A DNA stretch of 64,000 bases from Nevskia sp. (GTDB lineage: Bacteria; Pseudomonadota; Gammaproteobacteria; Nevskiales; Nevskiaceae), in contig JADGHB010000004.1 of NCBI GenBank assembly GCA_019689635.1, forward strand, positions 51,616-115,615, read 5' to 3'. The notes under the pieces were generated by a model that made no database searches, was not told the origin of the DNA, and saw only the letters and a program-made list of their open reading frames with translations. Positions 8,700 through 16,884 of this stretch are shown piece by piece. A program made the translations under genes and the position numbers. The number at the start of each line of letters is the position of its first letter. The stretch's first letter is position 1.

Positions 8700-9506
8700 A
8701 TGTATTCGCTCAAGGACAAGATCGCGGTGGTGACCGGCGCCGGTTCGGGCATCGGCCGGGCGTTGGCGCAGAACCTCGCCGCGCGCGGCTGCCGGCTGGC
8801 GCTGGCCGACATCGACGAAGCCGGACTCGGCGAGACTGCGGCGCTGCTGCCGGGTGAGACGGACGTGATGCAGGTGCGTCTGGACGTGGCCGACCGCGCG
8901 GCGGTGTATGACTTCGCCGCGCGCGTGAAACAGACCTTCGGCACCGCGCACGTGGTCGTCAACAACGCCGGCGTCGCCGTTTCGCAGACGATCGAGAACC
9001 TGAGCTACGAAGACTTCGAATGGCTGATGGGCATCGACTTCTGGGGCGTGGTTTACGGCACCAAAGCCTTCCTGCCGCTGCTGCGCGCCCAAAACGAAGG
9101 CGCCATCGTCAACCTCTCCAGCGTGTTCGGCATCATCGCCGTTCCGACGCAGGGCGCCTACAACGCCGCCAAATTCGCGGTGCGCGGCTTCACCGAAGCC
9201 TTGCGCCACGAGTTGCGGGGGACCGGCGTCAAGGCCATCTGCGTCCATCCGGGCGGCATCAAGACCAACATCGCGCGCCGCGCGCGCTTCTACGCCGATC
9301 CTTCCGGGGAGACCGACCAGGCCAAGGCCGCGGCGCATTTCGACCGGCTGGCGCGCACCACGCCCGAACGGGCCGCCGAGATCATCGTGCGCGGCGTCGA
9401 GCGCGGCACGCCCCGCGTCCTGATCGGCGCCGACGCCTGGCTGATCGACCGGATCCAGCGCTGGTTTCCGGCGAGCTACTGGAGCCTGATGGCGCGCTTT
9501 GTTTGA
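8700..9506 (+). CDS. Short-chain dehydrogenase/reductase
   Basis: A 268-residue classical SDR. The nucleotide-binding motif GAGSGIG is at residues 13-19, NNAG near residue 88, and the catalytic Tyr154 and Lys158 lie in YNAAKFA with a serine pair about 12 residues earlier. A strong AGGGGGAA site precedes the ATG at 8700. It follows the acyl-CoA synthetase by 49 bp and is probably in the same transcript. Family members oxidise or reduce hydroxyacyl-CoAs, alcohols or ketones with NAD(P); the C-terminus ends with RWFPASYWSLMARFV, common in SDRs next to lipid catabolism genes. It could be the AtuG- or AtuB-like member of the terpene pathway, but this rests on neighbourhood only. Confidence 0.85.
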   Translation: MYSLKDKIAVVTGAGSGIGRALAQNLAARGCRLALADIDEAGLGETAALLPGETDVMQVRLDVADRAAVYDFAARVKQTFGTAHVVVNNAGVAVSQTIENLSYEDFEWLMGIDFWGVVYGTKAFLPLLRAQNEGAIVNLSSVFGIIAVPTQGAYNAAKFAVRGFTEALRHELRGTGVKAICVHPGGIKTNIARRARFYADPSGETDQAKAAAHFDRLARTTPERAAEIIVRGVERGTPRVLIGADAWLIDRIQRWFPASYWSLMARFV

Positions 9507-9528
9507 AGCTCGTCCGGTGCTATCTTGC

Positions 9529-9542
9529 TTACAAGTCTGTAA
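9529..9542. promoter_or_regulatory. Perfect dyad TTACA-agtc-TGTAA, possible operator
   Basis: A 5-bp perfect inverted repeat with a 4-bp spacer lies in a locally AT-rich patch of the 72-bp gap before the lipoprotein gene at 9579. Such a dyad is the size bound by small dimeric repressors. No matching regulator gene is in the window and no clear sigma-70 pair can be fitted, so the assignment is tentative. Confidence 0.35.
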
Positions 9543-9578
9543 ATAACGCTGCGCTCGGCGACGGGCTCGGAGGAGAAC

Positions 9579-11840
9579 ATGGACGGATCACGGCGGGCGC
9601 GCGCCGGGCGCGCGGTGCGGCTTGTGCTTTTTCTGGCCGTCGGCGGCGCGCTTTCGGCCTGCGGCGGTTCCAGCGTGCCGCAGGGCAGCGACGCGAGCGG
9701 CAGCGTGCCGCCGCAGCAGGCGAGCATCGACGACCAGTTGCCGTCCGGCACGGCGGGCACGGCCGACCGCTGCGACTTCCTCGATCCGAGCTATTGCCTG
9801 TTCCCTTTCCCCAACGACTATTTCACGGTGGAAGATTCCACCTCCGACACCGGCCGGCGGGTGAACCTGCAGCGCGCCTCGATGCCGAAAAGCCGCATCG
9901 TGCTCGACAAGCCGATCGACCCGGCGGAATGGAACCGCAACGACGGTTTTTCGCCCGGCGCGATGATCGAGCTGCATGTGCCCGGCGTGGATCTGGCCAA
10001 GACCGGCGCGCCGCCGATCACCGACATTCCGCGTTCGCTGAAGTCCGATTCGCCGATCCTGCTGATCGACGCCGACACTCTGGAGCGCCAGCCGATCTGG
10101 GCCGAGCTGGACATGAACAACGTGTCCTCGCCCGACCGTCAGGCGCTCATCATCCGCGTGGCCAAGAACCTGCAATACGGCCACCGTTACATCGTCGCCT
10201 TGCGCAATCTCAAGGACGCCAGCGGCGCCACGATCGAGGCCGGCCCCGCGTTCCGCATCTACCGCGACAACCATGCCAGCAGCCTGGACTTCGTCAACCG
10301 CCGCCGCGCGCATGTGGAGGCGCTCTTCGCCACGTTGGCGAAAGCCGGCGTGGGGCGCTCCGATCTTTATCTGGCCTGGGATTTCACCGTCGCTTCGCAG
10401 CGCAGCCTCACCGGCCGCATGCTGCACATCCGCGACGACGCCTTTGCCGCGTTCGCCAACGGCGTGCCCGACTTCAAGATCACCCGGGTCACCGATTACA
10501 CCAGCGACCAGAACCCCAAGATCGCGCGGCAGGTCGAAGGCACGGTCACGGTGCCGACCTACCTGTTCATTCCCGACAGCGAAGCGACGCTCGCGCCCAT
10601 CACCGACGTGATCGAACAGGTGCTCGCCGCGGGGGCGAGCGCGCCGGTGCCGGTCGCCACACTGCAAGGCCTGTTCGCGACGCTCGGCGACCAGGACCTG
10701 CCGCTGACGCGCTTTTACTACGGAACACCGAATCCCGCTCCCTACGATCTTCCGCAGCGTTTCGCCGGCGGCACGCTGACGGCGCCTTTCACCTGCATCA
10801 TCCCCCGCGCCGTGCAGAGCGCCGATGGCCACATCCATCCCGCACGCATCGCGCTCTACGGCCACGGCCTGTTCGGCTCGCGCGACGAAGTCACCGCCGG
10901 CAACGTCGAGGACATGGCCAACGAGCACGACTTCGTGTTCTGCGCCGCCAACTGGCTGGGCTTCTCGCAGGGCGACCTGCCCAACGCGCTGATCACGCTG
11001 CTCGACGTGTCCAACGCGCGCTCGTTCTTCGACACCACGCAGCAGGGCGTGCTCAACTTCCTCGCGCTGGGCCGCGCGCTGCTCAGCCCGCAGGGTTTCG
11101 CCGCGCAGGCCGCCTTCCAGATGGGCAGCCCGCCGCAAAGCGTGCTCGACACCACCGAGTTGTACTACGACGGCAACAGTCAGGGCGGCATCCTGGGCGG
11201 CCTGCTGATGAGCGTGGCGCAGGACATCACCCGCGGCGTGCTGGGCGTGCCGGGCATGAATTATTCGCTGCTTTTGGAGCGCAGCTCGGACTTCGCGACC
11301 TACTCGAAATTTCTCTACGCGGCCTATCCCGACAGCCTCGACCAGGAGTTCATCTTCTCGCTGCTGCAGATGCTGTGGGATCGTGCCGAGGCCGACGGCT
11401 ACGCCGAGGCCATGACCACCGGCGCGCTGCCGAACACGCCGGCGCACCAGGTGCTGATGCACGTGGCGTTCGGCGATTTCCAGGTCAGCATGTGGGCGGC
11501 GCAGAACGAGGCGCGCACCATCGGCGCGCAGCGACACTGTCCTTCGCTGGAGCCGGGCCGCAACCCCGACCGCGCCGAATTCCCCGGCATTCCGTGCATG
11601 AGCGACGAGGCCAGCGGGCACGACGGGTCGGCTTTCGTCATCTGGGACAGCGGACCGGACAAAGTCGCGCCCCCGCCGACCGACGACGTGCCACCCACCG
11701 GCGACCACGACCCGCACGGCGACCCGCGGGCCACGCCGGCGGCGCGCAGCCAGAAATCGGAGTTTCTGAAGCCTGACGGCAAAGTGATCGACGTCTGCGG
11801 CGGCAAACCCTGTGGTTCCGACGGCTATACCCCGCCCTGA
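9579..11840 (+). CDS. Large lipoprotein with alpha/beta-hydrolase nucleophile motif
   Basis: A 753-residue protein with a lipoprotein signal (hydrophobic stretch VLFLAVGGALSAC, lipid-modified cysteine about residue 28) and an AGGAG ribosome site. The N-terminal third contains the cysteine- and aromatic-rich block CDFLDPSYCLFPFPNDYFT. The later region has YGHGLFGSRDE and the nucleophile-elbow motif GNSQGG with Ser534, followed by candidate acid and histidine residues, so an exported esterase- or lipase-like activity is likely. The C-terminus is rich in Pro, Asp and His and ends with a small cysteine-containing tail. It follows the fatty-acid activation genes, which fits release of acyl chains outside the cell. 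I do not recognise a named family with confidence. Confidence 0.75.
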   Translation: MDGSRRARAGRAVRLVLFLAVGGALSACGGSSVPQGSDASGSVPPQQASIDDQLPSGTAGTADRCDFLDPSYCLFPFPNDYFTVEDSTSDTGRRVNLQRASMPKSRIVLDKPIDPAEWNRNDGFSPGAMIELHVPGVDLAKTGAPPITDIPRSLKSDSPILLIDADTLERQPIWAELDMNNVSSPDRQALIIRVAKNLQYGHRYIVALRNLKDASGATIEAGPAFRIYRDNHASSLDFVNRRRAHVEALFATLAKAGVGRSDLYLAWDFTVASQRSLTGRMLHIRDDAFAAFANGVPDFKITRVTDYTSDQNPKIARQVEGTVTVPTYLFIPDSEATLAPITDVIEQVLAAGASAPVPVATLQGLFATLGDQDLPLTRFYYGTPNPAPYDLPQRFAGGTLTAPFTCIIPRAVQSADGHIHPARIALYGHGLFGSRDEVTAGNVEDMANEHDFVFCAANWLGFSQGDLPNALITLLDVSNARSFFDTTQQGVLNFLALGRALLSPQGFAAQAAFQMGSPPQSVLDTTELYYDGNSQGGILGGLLMSVAQDITRGVLGVPGMNYSLLLERSSDFATYSKFLYAAYPDSLDQEFIFSLLQMLWDRAEADGYAEAMTTGALPNTPAHQVLMHVAFGDFQVSMWAAQNEARTIGAQRHCPSLEPGRNPDRAEFPGIPCMSDEASGHDGSAFVIWDSGPDKVAPPPTDDVPPTGDHDPHGDPRATPAARSQKSEFLKPDGKVIDVCGGKPCGSDGYTPP

Positions 11841-12004
11841 GGGCGTCGCTGTTGATGCTTCGACTGCACGTAAGCGGCGACCGCGCGCATTTCATCCGGC
11901 CTCTGGTTCTTGATGATGCCGCGCATGGCGATCGAGTTGCGTGGTCGTTCCTGGATCGCGTCTGCGTTCGAGCGGACGTCCAAGGGGTATGCGTTCGGGA
12001 AGGC
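11825..12004 (-). pseudogene. Relic of a cytochrome c C-terminus
   Basis: On the minus strand an open stretch of 59 codons encodes RNSIAMRGIIKNQRPDEMRA followed by VAAYVQS. This closely resembles the last helix of class I cytochromes c (methionine ligand region followed by a helix ending AAY). The frame is closed upstream by a TGA at 12005-12007, and no CxxCH haem motif is found in any minus-strand frame in the following 250 bp. The relic overlaps the end of the lipoprotein gene by 16 bp, tail to tail. The rest of the gap, 12005-12264, holds nothing I can identify apart from the ribosome site of the next gene. Confidence 0.5.
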
Positions 12005-12264
12005 TCAGTCCGCAGGATTCGCTGGATACGCCGGACTGGCGGGCGAATCAAGGACAAGATTCGTGTGGTCCGACACGGCGTGTAAACCGCTCGTTGCCAC
12101 CCTGGTCGCCGCGAGACGGCTCGTTCGCCCCGTCGGCGCTCACGGTGTGCTGGCGTCACTTGCCAGCCGGCGCCGGATCGGCTGAAACTCTTGCGCAAGG
12201 AGGCTTTCTAAGGCGGTGAAAGTCGAACGCCAGACCTGCGGCACCATCGATATGGAGGAACGCG

Positions 12265-13074
12265 ATGTCCGAGGAACGCCACTGGACGCTGGCCGACATC
12301 CCCTGGCACGAGCTGGAACGCGACCGGGTGGCGGACAGCGAAGAGCTGTTCTATATGGTCAGCACGGCTTCGCTGATCGAGATCACCACCGATCTCTATA
12401 CTCGCAACCTGACGCAACACTTCGCCGGCGACGAAGAGGTCGCCGGCTGGTTGCGCGACGGCTGGGAGCCGGAGGAGCTGCAGCACGGGCAGGCGCTGCG
12501 CGAGTACGTGCGCCGCGCGTGGCCGGACTTCGACTGGGATGCGGTGTATCGCGCGTTCTTGGAGGAATACGGTGCGCGCTGCAAGCCTGAGGCGCTGTTG
12601 CCCTTGCGCAGCCTGGAAATGGTGTCGCGCTGCGTGGTGGAAATGGGCACCTCGACTTATTACACCGCCTTGCATCACGTGACCGACGAGCCGGTGCTCA
12701 AACGCCTCGCGCGGCACATCTACGAGGACGAGATCGGTCATTACAAGCATTTCTACAAATATTTTCGCCGTTACCGCGAGCGCGAGGGCGTCACGCGCGC
12801 CCAAGTCTTGGGCGCGCTGTGGCATCGGCTGAAAATGATCGAGGAGGAGGATTCCTATATCGCGCTCAAGCACGTGTACGCCGCGCGTCACCCCGGTCGG
12901 CGCTACGACAAGCGCGTGTACCGGCGCGTGGTCAAGCGCTGCCGGCGGCTCGCCTCGCCGCACGTGCCGCACGAGAGGTCGGTGAAAATGCTGCTCAAGC
13001 CCTTGGACATGGCGCCGACCGTGGAGCGCTGGGTACAGCCGGTGATGGAGAGCGTGGCGCGCGCGGTGGCCTGA
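12265..13074 (+). CDS. Ferritin-like diiron protein of unknown substrate
   Basis: A 269-residue, largely helical protein with two ExxH motifs (in WEPEELQHGQAL near residue 72 and EDEIGHYKHF near residue 157) and glutamates on the intervening helices (TASLIEITT, RCVVEMGTS). This is the ligand pattern of ferritin-like diiron enzymes, a group that includes acyl-ACP desaturases and small oxygenases. GGAGGAA precedes the ATG at 12265. The C-terminal 60 residues are rich in Arg and Lys. It is convergent with folD, with a 10-bp gap. The neighbouring lipid genes make a lipid substrate possible, but no motif specifies it; a role in iron handling cannot be excluded. Confidence 0.65.
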   Translation: MSEERHWTLADIPWHELERDRVADSEELFYMVSTASLIEITTDLYTRNLTQHFAGDEEVAGWLRDGWEPEELQHGQALREYVRRAWPDFDWDAVYRAFLEEYGARCKPEALLPLRSLEMVSRCVVEMGTSTYYTALHHVTDEPVLKRLARHIYEDEIGHYKHFYKYFRRYREREGVTRAQVLGALWHRLKMIEEEDSYIALKHVYAARHPGRRYDKRVYRRVVKRCRRLASPHVPHERSVKMLLKPLDMAPTVERWVQPVMESVARAVA

Positions 13075-13084
13075 GGCGCTCCAA

Positions 13085-13939
13085 TCACGCGCTGCGGCGC
13101 TCGGCCGCTTGCAGCGTGTTTTCCATCAACATCGCGACGGTCATGGGACCGACGCCGCCGGGCACCGGCGTGATCCAGGACGCGCGTTCGCGAGCGGCCG
13201 CGAATTCCACGTCGCCGGTCAGCTTGCCGTCGGGCAGACGGTTGATGCCGATGTCGATGACGATGGCGCCGGGGCGGACCCACTCGCCCTTGATGAAGCC
13301 CGGCCTGCCGACCGCGACCACCAGCACCTCGGCGCGCGCGACTTCCTCGTGCAGGTTGCGGGTGAAGCGGTGGCAGATGGTGGTCGTGCAACCGGCGAGC
13401 AGCAATTCCAGCGCCATCGGCCGCCCGACGTGGTTGCTGGCCCCGACCACCGTGGCGCGCAGGCCGTGCAGATCCACGCCGGTGGATTTGAGCAGCTCGA
13501 TCACGCCGTAGGGCGTGCACGGCCGCAGGGTCGGCAGGCGCTGCGCCAGGCGTCCGAGGTTGTAGGGATGGTAGCCGTCCACGTCCTTGTCGGGATGGAT
13601 GCGCTCGATCACGCGCTGGGCGGCGAGCTGCGGCGGCAGGGGCAACTGCACCAGGATGCCGTCGATCGCCGGGTCGGCGTTGAGACGATCGACTTCCGCC
13701 AGCAGTTGTTCCTCATCGATGCTGGCCTCGAAGTGCAGCGGCAGCGAGCGGATGCCGACCATCTCGCAGGCGCGGCGCTTGTTGCGCACGTAGATCTCGG
13801 ATGCGGGATCGGCGCCGACCAGCACCGTGGCCAGCGCCGGGGCGCGGCGTCCGGTCGCGCTGCGCGCCAGCACTTTTTCGCGCACGCGCGCCTGTACCTG
13901 GGCGGCGATGGCTTTGCCGTCGATGAGCTGCGCGGTCAA
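13085..13939 (-). CDS. folD: Bifunctional methylenetetrahydrofolate dehydrogenase/cyclohydrolase
   Basis: A 284-residue FolD of normal length. Conserved blocks include [34 protein letters not shown], the nucleotide-binding segment [14 protein letters not shown], and the C-terminal [18 protein letters not shown]. It interconverts methylene-, methenyl- and formyl-tetrahydrofolate with NADP for purine and methionine synthesis in the cytoplasm. The start is a TTG at 13939; no ATG or GTG lies upstream in frame near the expected N-terminus, and a GGAG lies about 10 bases before it. A minus-strand TAGAAT (13975-13970) gives a plausible promoter. It is divergent from the ccm operon. Confidence 0.92.
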   Translation of the reverse strand: MTAQLIDGKAIAAQVQARVREKVLARSATGRRAPALATVLVGADPASEIYVRNKRRACEMVGIRSLPLHFEASIDEEQLLAEVDRLNADPAIDGILVQLPLPPQLAAQRVIERIHPDKDVDGYHPYNLGRLAQRLPTLRPCTPYGVIELLKSTGVDLHGLRATVVGASNHVGRPMALELLLAGCTTTICHRFTRNLHEEVARAEVLVVAVGRPGFIKGEWVRPGAIVIDIGINRLPDGKLTGDVEFAAARERASWITPVPGGVGPMTVAMLMENTLQAAERRSA

Positions 13940-13969
13940 GTGGGCGGACTCCGGTCGGAACGAACGCGC

Positions 13970-14004
13970 ATTCTAGCCTGCGACGGCGTCCGATCCCGTA
14001 GAAT
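13970..14004. promoter_or_regulatory. Divergent -10-like elements between folD and ccmA
   Basis: TAGAAT occurs on the minus strand at 13975-13970, facing folD, and on the plus strand at 13999-14004, facing ccmA. Both lie at suitable distances from the starts (about 25-35 bp). No convincing -35 hexamer is present for either, so these are candidate positions only. Confidence 0.35.
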
Positions 14005-14029
14005 CCGCGCTTTCACTGAATGCGCATTC

Positions 14030-14638
14030 ATGCCCGATTCGCCAGTGTCCGCCCTGCGTGTCCACGCCCTCGCCGTCGCGCGCGGCGATCGCAGGGTGCT
14101 GTCGGACCTGTCGTTTACGCTGGCGCCGGGCGAGATCCTGCACATCCGCGGCGGCAACGGCGCCGGCAAGACCTCGCTGCTGGAAGTGCTGTGCGGGCTG
14201 CGCGCGCCGGCGGCCGGACGCATCGAAGGCCAGCCGACGGCCGCGCAGCGGCACTGGCTCGGCCACAAGAATGCCCTCAACCCGGTGTTGACCGTGCGCG
14301 AAAACCTCGTGTTCTGGTGCGCACTCAACGGCAACGACGCCGCGGAGGTCGATGCCGCGCTGGCGCGCGTCGGCTTGAAAGCGCAGCGTCATCGGCCGTG
14401 CGGCGCGCTATCGGTCGGCCAGCGGCGCCGTGCCGCGCTGGCACGGCTGTGCGCCGTCTCTCGCCCTTGGTGGTTCCTCGACGAACCGCTGGCTGGGCTC
14501 GACCGCGCAGCGGTCCATGTGCTCGCGGATTTGCTGCACGCCCACGCGCGCGCCGGCGGCGCCGCCGTACTCACCAGCCACCAGGCGCTGCCGGACGCAT
14601 TGGCTTGCGGCGTGCGCGAGCTGGAGCTGGGCCGCTAA
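14030..14638 (+). CDS. ccmA: Cytochrome c maturation ABC transporter ATP-binding protein CcmA
   Basis: A 202-residue ABC ATPase with Walker A GGNGAGKTS at residues 41-49, the signature LSVGQRRR, and Walker B WWFLDEP. CcmA drives release of holo-CcmE from the CcmC-CcmE complex in haem delivery. The ATG at 14030 gives the usual CcmA length; the ribosome site is weak. The stop overlaps the ccmB start (TAATG), the first of a chain of tight junctions through ccmI. The operon order A-B-C-D-E-F-G-H-I is the standard System I layout. Confidence 0.95.
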   Translation: MPDSPVSALRVHALAVARGDRRVLSDLSFTLAPGEILHIRGGNGAGKTSLLEVLCGLRAPAAGRIEGQPTAAQRHWLGHKNALNPVLTVRENLVFWCALNGNDAAEVDAALARVGLKAQRHRPCGALSVGQRRRAALARLCAVSRPWWFLDEPLAGLDRAAVHVLADLLHAHARAGGAAVLTSHQALPDALACGVRELELGR

Positions 14639-15315
14639 TGCACGCGCTGCTCGGCCCGGCCTGGGCGCTGTTCCGCCGCGAACTCTTGCTCGCCGCCCGG
14701 CGGCCCGCGGAATGGGCGCAACCGCTGGTGTTCTACGGCATCGTCGCTTTGCTGTTCCCGTTGGGGATCGAGGCGCAAAATCCCGCGCTGAAAGTGTTCG
14801 CGCCGGCGATCGTCTGGGTCGGCGCGCTGCTCGCCGCGCTGCTCGCGGTGGAACGCATGTTTCGCGGCGACCTCGAGGACGGTACGCTGGAGCAATTGCT
14901 GCTGGCGCAAGCGCCCGCGCCGCTGCTGGTCGCGGCGAAGTTCGGCGCCCACTGGCTGTTGACCGCGCTGCCGCTGGTCCTGGCGGCGCCGCTGCTGGGT
15001 CTGATGCTGGGCCTCGACCCGCTGCCGGTGCGAGTGCTGACGCTCGGTCTGTTGCTGGGTACGCCGACGCTGATGTTCACCGGCGGATTCGCGGCGGCCT
15101 TGACGGTGGGCGCCCAGCGCGCTGGCATCCTGCTGCCGATTCTGGTCTTGCCGCTGATGACGCCGGCGGTGATCTTCGGCGGCGGCGCGGTGCATGCCGC
15201 CTCCAGCGGACTGCCGTATGCTGCGCCTCTGTATTTTCTGGCCGCGCTGCTGGCGCTGGCGCTGACCGGCCTGCCGCTGGCTGCCGCCGGCGCCCTGCGC
15301 AACGCCGTGGAATGA
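14638..15315 (+). CDS. ccmB: Haem exporter membrane subunit CcmB
   Basis: A 225-residue inner membrane protein with about six hydrophobic segments and the early motif FRRELLLAARRPAEWAQPL typical of CcmB. It partners with CcmA as the membrane part of the ABC complex. The start overlaps the ccmA stop by 1 bp. Unlike other junctions in the operon, a 138-bp gap follows before ccmC; it contains a small open frame (15312-15464) starting with an ATGA overlap of the ccmB stop and a short hairpin at 15333-15347. Confidence 0.95.
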   Translation: MHALLGPAWALFRRELLLAARRPAEWAQPLVFYGIVALLFPLGIEAQNPALKVFAPAIVWVGALLAALLAVERMFRGDLEDGTLEQLLLAQAPAPLLVAAKFGAHWLLTALPLVLAAPLLGLMLGLDPLPVRVLTLGLLLGTPTLMFTGGFAAALTVGAQRAGILLPILVLPLMTPAVIFGGGAVHAASSGLPYAAPLYFLAALLALALTGLPLAAAGALRNAVE

Positions 15316-15453
15316 GCGCGCCGACATGGTGTTTGCGCGAAGCGCAATGGGTGCGGGAGGCGCGCGTCCGCTCACGGCCAAGTCGGCACTGCCCTATCAG
15401 TTATGGTGCGCCAGTGAACGGGCGCATGATCTGGATCAACTCCCGCGCTGGCG

Positions 15454-16230
15454 ATGAGCGATAACTCGACGATGTGGACCTGGTTACATCGGCTGGCCTC
15501 ACCGCCCGGCTTCTACCGCTTCGCGCAGGCGCTGGCGCCATGGTTGTACGGCGTCGCCGTGCCGCTGCTCGCTCTCGGCGCTTACGGTGGATTGTTCGTG
15601 GCGCCGCCGGACTACCAGCAGGGCGACGCCTTCCGCATCATCTACGTGCACGTGCCGGCAGCGGCGCTGTCGCTGGGGATTTACACCTTGATGGCGGCGG
15701 CCGGCGCGATCGCGCTGATCTGGCGGTTGAAGCTCGCGGAGTGCGCGGTCGTGGCGGCGGCCCCGCTGGGCGCGAGCTTCACTGCGCTGGCTCTGGCGAC
15801 CGGCATGCTGTGGGGCAAGCCGACCTGGGGCGCCTACTGGGTGTGGGATGCGCGGCTGACTTCAGAACTGGTGCTGCTGTTCCTGTATCTCGGCGTGATC
15901 GGATTGAACCAGGCCTACGCCGAGGCCCGCGCCGGCGCCCGTGCCTGTTCCTGGCTGGCGCTGGTCGGGGTGGTCAACGTGCCGATCGTGCATTATTCGG
16001 TGGTGTGGTGGAACTCGCTGCATCAGGGCTCGACGATCTTGAGCCTGGACGCCCTGCGTCATCCGCACATCAGCTCGGACATGCTCTGGCCTCTGCTGTT
16101 GACCCTGGCCGGGTTCTTCCTGTTTTTCGCGGCGGTGTGGCTGCGCCGGGTGCAGAACGAACTGCTGGCCAGGGAGGGGAATGCGCGCTGGGTGACCGAA
16201 CTGCACGAGCACTCGGCGGGGACTCACTGA
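15454..16230 (+). CDS. ccmC: Haem lyase/haem handling protein CcmC
   Basis: A 258-residue membrane protein with six hydrophobic segments and the tryptophan-rich haem-handling motif WGKPTWGAYWVWDARLTS beginning about residue 120. Conserved histidines that flank the motif in the family are visible in YVHVPAA and further downstream in VPIVHYSVVWWNSLHQG. CcmC loads haem onto CcmE at the periplasmic face of the inner membrane. The ATG at 15454 lies after a 138-bp gap from ccmB. Confidence 0.95.
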   Translation: MSDNSTMWTWLHRLASPPGFYRFAQALAPWLYGVAVPLLALGAYGGLFVAPPDYQQGDAFRIIYVHVPAAALSLGIYTLMAAAGAIALIWRLKLAECAVVAAAPLGASFTALALATGMLWGKPTWGAYWVWDARLTSELVLLFLYLGVIGLNQAYAEARAGARACSWLALVGVVNVPIVHYSVVWWNSLHQGSTILSLDALRHPHISSDMLWPLLLTLAGFFLFFAAVWLRRVQNELLAREGNARWVTELHEHSAGTH

Positions 16231-16237
16231 GGCAGGC

Positions 16238-16384
16238 ATGAACCCAAAATACGCGGTGTTCATCTGGAGCAGCTACGCGCTGACGCTGGCGGTGCTGGTG
16301 TGGAACGCGCTCGCGCCCTGGTTGCGGCGCAACGAATGGCGGCGCCGGCGGTCTGAGGCAGCGAACGAAGAGGCGGACGTATGA
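16238..16384 (+). CDS. ccmD: Haem exporter accessory protein CcmD
   Basis: A 48-residue protein with one transmembrane segment (YAVFIWSSYALTLAVLVW) followed by a basic tail (RRNEWRRRRS), the CcmD pattern. It stabilises the CcmABC-CcmE complex. It sits 7 bp after ccmC and overlaps the ccmE start by 4 bp (ATGA), which supports the call despite its short length. Confidence 0.88.
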   Translation: MNPKYAVFIWSSYALTLAVLVWNALAPWLRRNEWRRRRSEAANEEADV

Positions 16385-16884
16385 GCAGGCGACAAAGGCG
16401 GATGCTGACGGTAGCGGTTCTGGTGATCGGCGTGGCTGCGGCCGCGGCGCTGGGCTTCACCGCCTTCCGCAAGAACATGATGTACTTCTATACCCCCAGC
16501 GATCTGCTCAGCGGCGATCTGCCGGCCGGCGCGACGCTACAGCTCGGTGGCCTGGTCGAACAGGGCAGCCTGCAGCGCGGCGCGGGGCTCGAGATCCGTT
16601 TCGTCATGGCCGACTGCACCCATCAGGTGCCGGTGGTGTACGACGGCGTGCTGCCGGACCTGTTTCGTGAAGGGCAGGGCGTGATCGCCACCGGGCACAT
16701 GGGGCCGGACCACGTGTTCGTCGCCACCCGGATCCTGGCCAAGCACGACGAGAACTACATGCCGCCGCAGGTGGCGAAGTCCCTGAAAACCGCCGATGGC
16801 CGACATTCCTGTGCGCCGTTCAAATCGGTCTATCAACCGGCGCCCGACTCGGTGACGGCACGCATCGAAAGGACGTCGCCGTGA
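16381..16884 (+). CDS. ccmE: Periplasmic haem chaperone CcmE
   Basis: A 167-residue protein with an N-terminal signal anchor (about residues 8-28), an OB-fold domain, and the haem-binding histidine H122 in LAKHDENYMP. CcmE carries haem covalently from CcmC to CcmF. It overlaps ccmD and ccmF by 4 bp at each end. The C-terminal 40 residues after the histidine loop form a flexible tail, as is normal for the family. Confidence 0.95.
   Translation: MSRRQRRMLTVAVLVIGVAAAAALGFTAFRKNMMYFYTPSDLLSGDLPAGATLQLGGLVEQGSLQRGAGLEIRFVMADCTHQVPVVYDGVLPDLFREGQGVIATGHMGPDHVFVATRILAKHDENYMPPQVAKSLKTADGRHSCAPFKSVYQPAPDSVTARIERTSP

Noticed and set aside
9588..11717. A minus-strand open frame of about 700 codons opposite the lipoprotein gene
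   Set aside because: The plus strand has a signal peptide, ribosome site and hydrolase motif; the antisense translation is His/Arg/Gln-rich and without domains.
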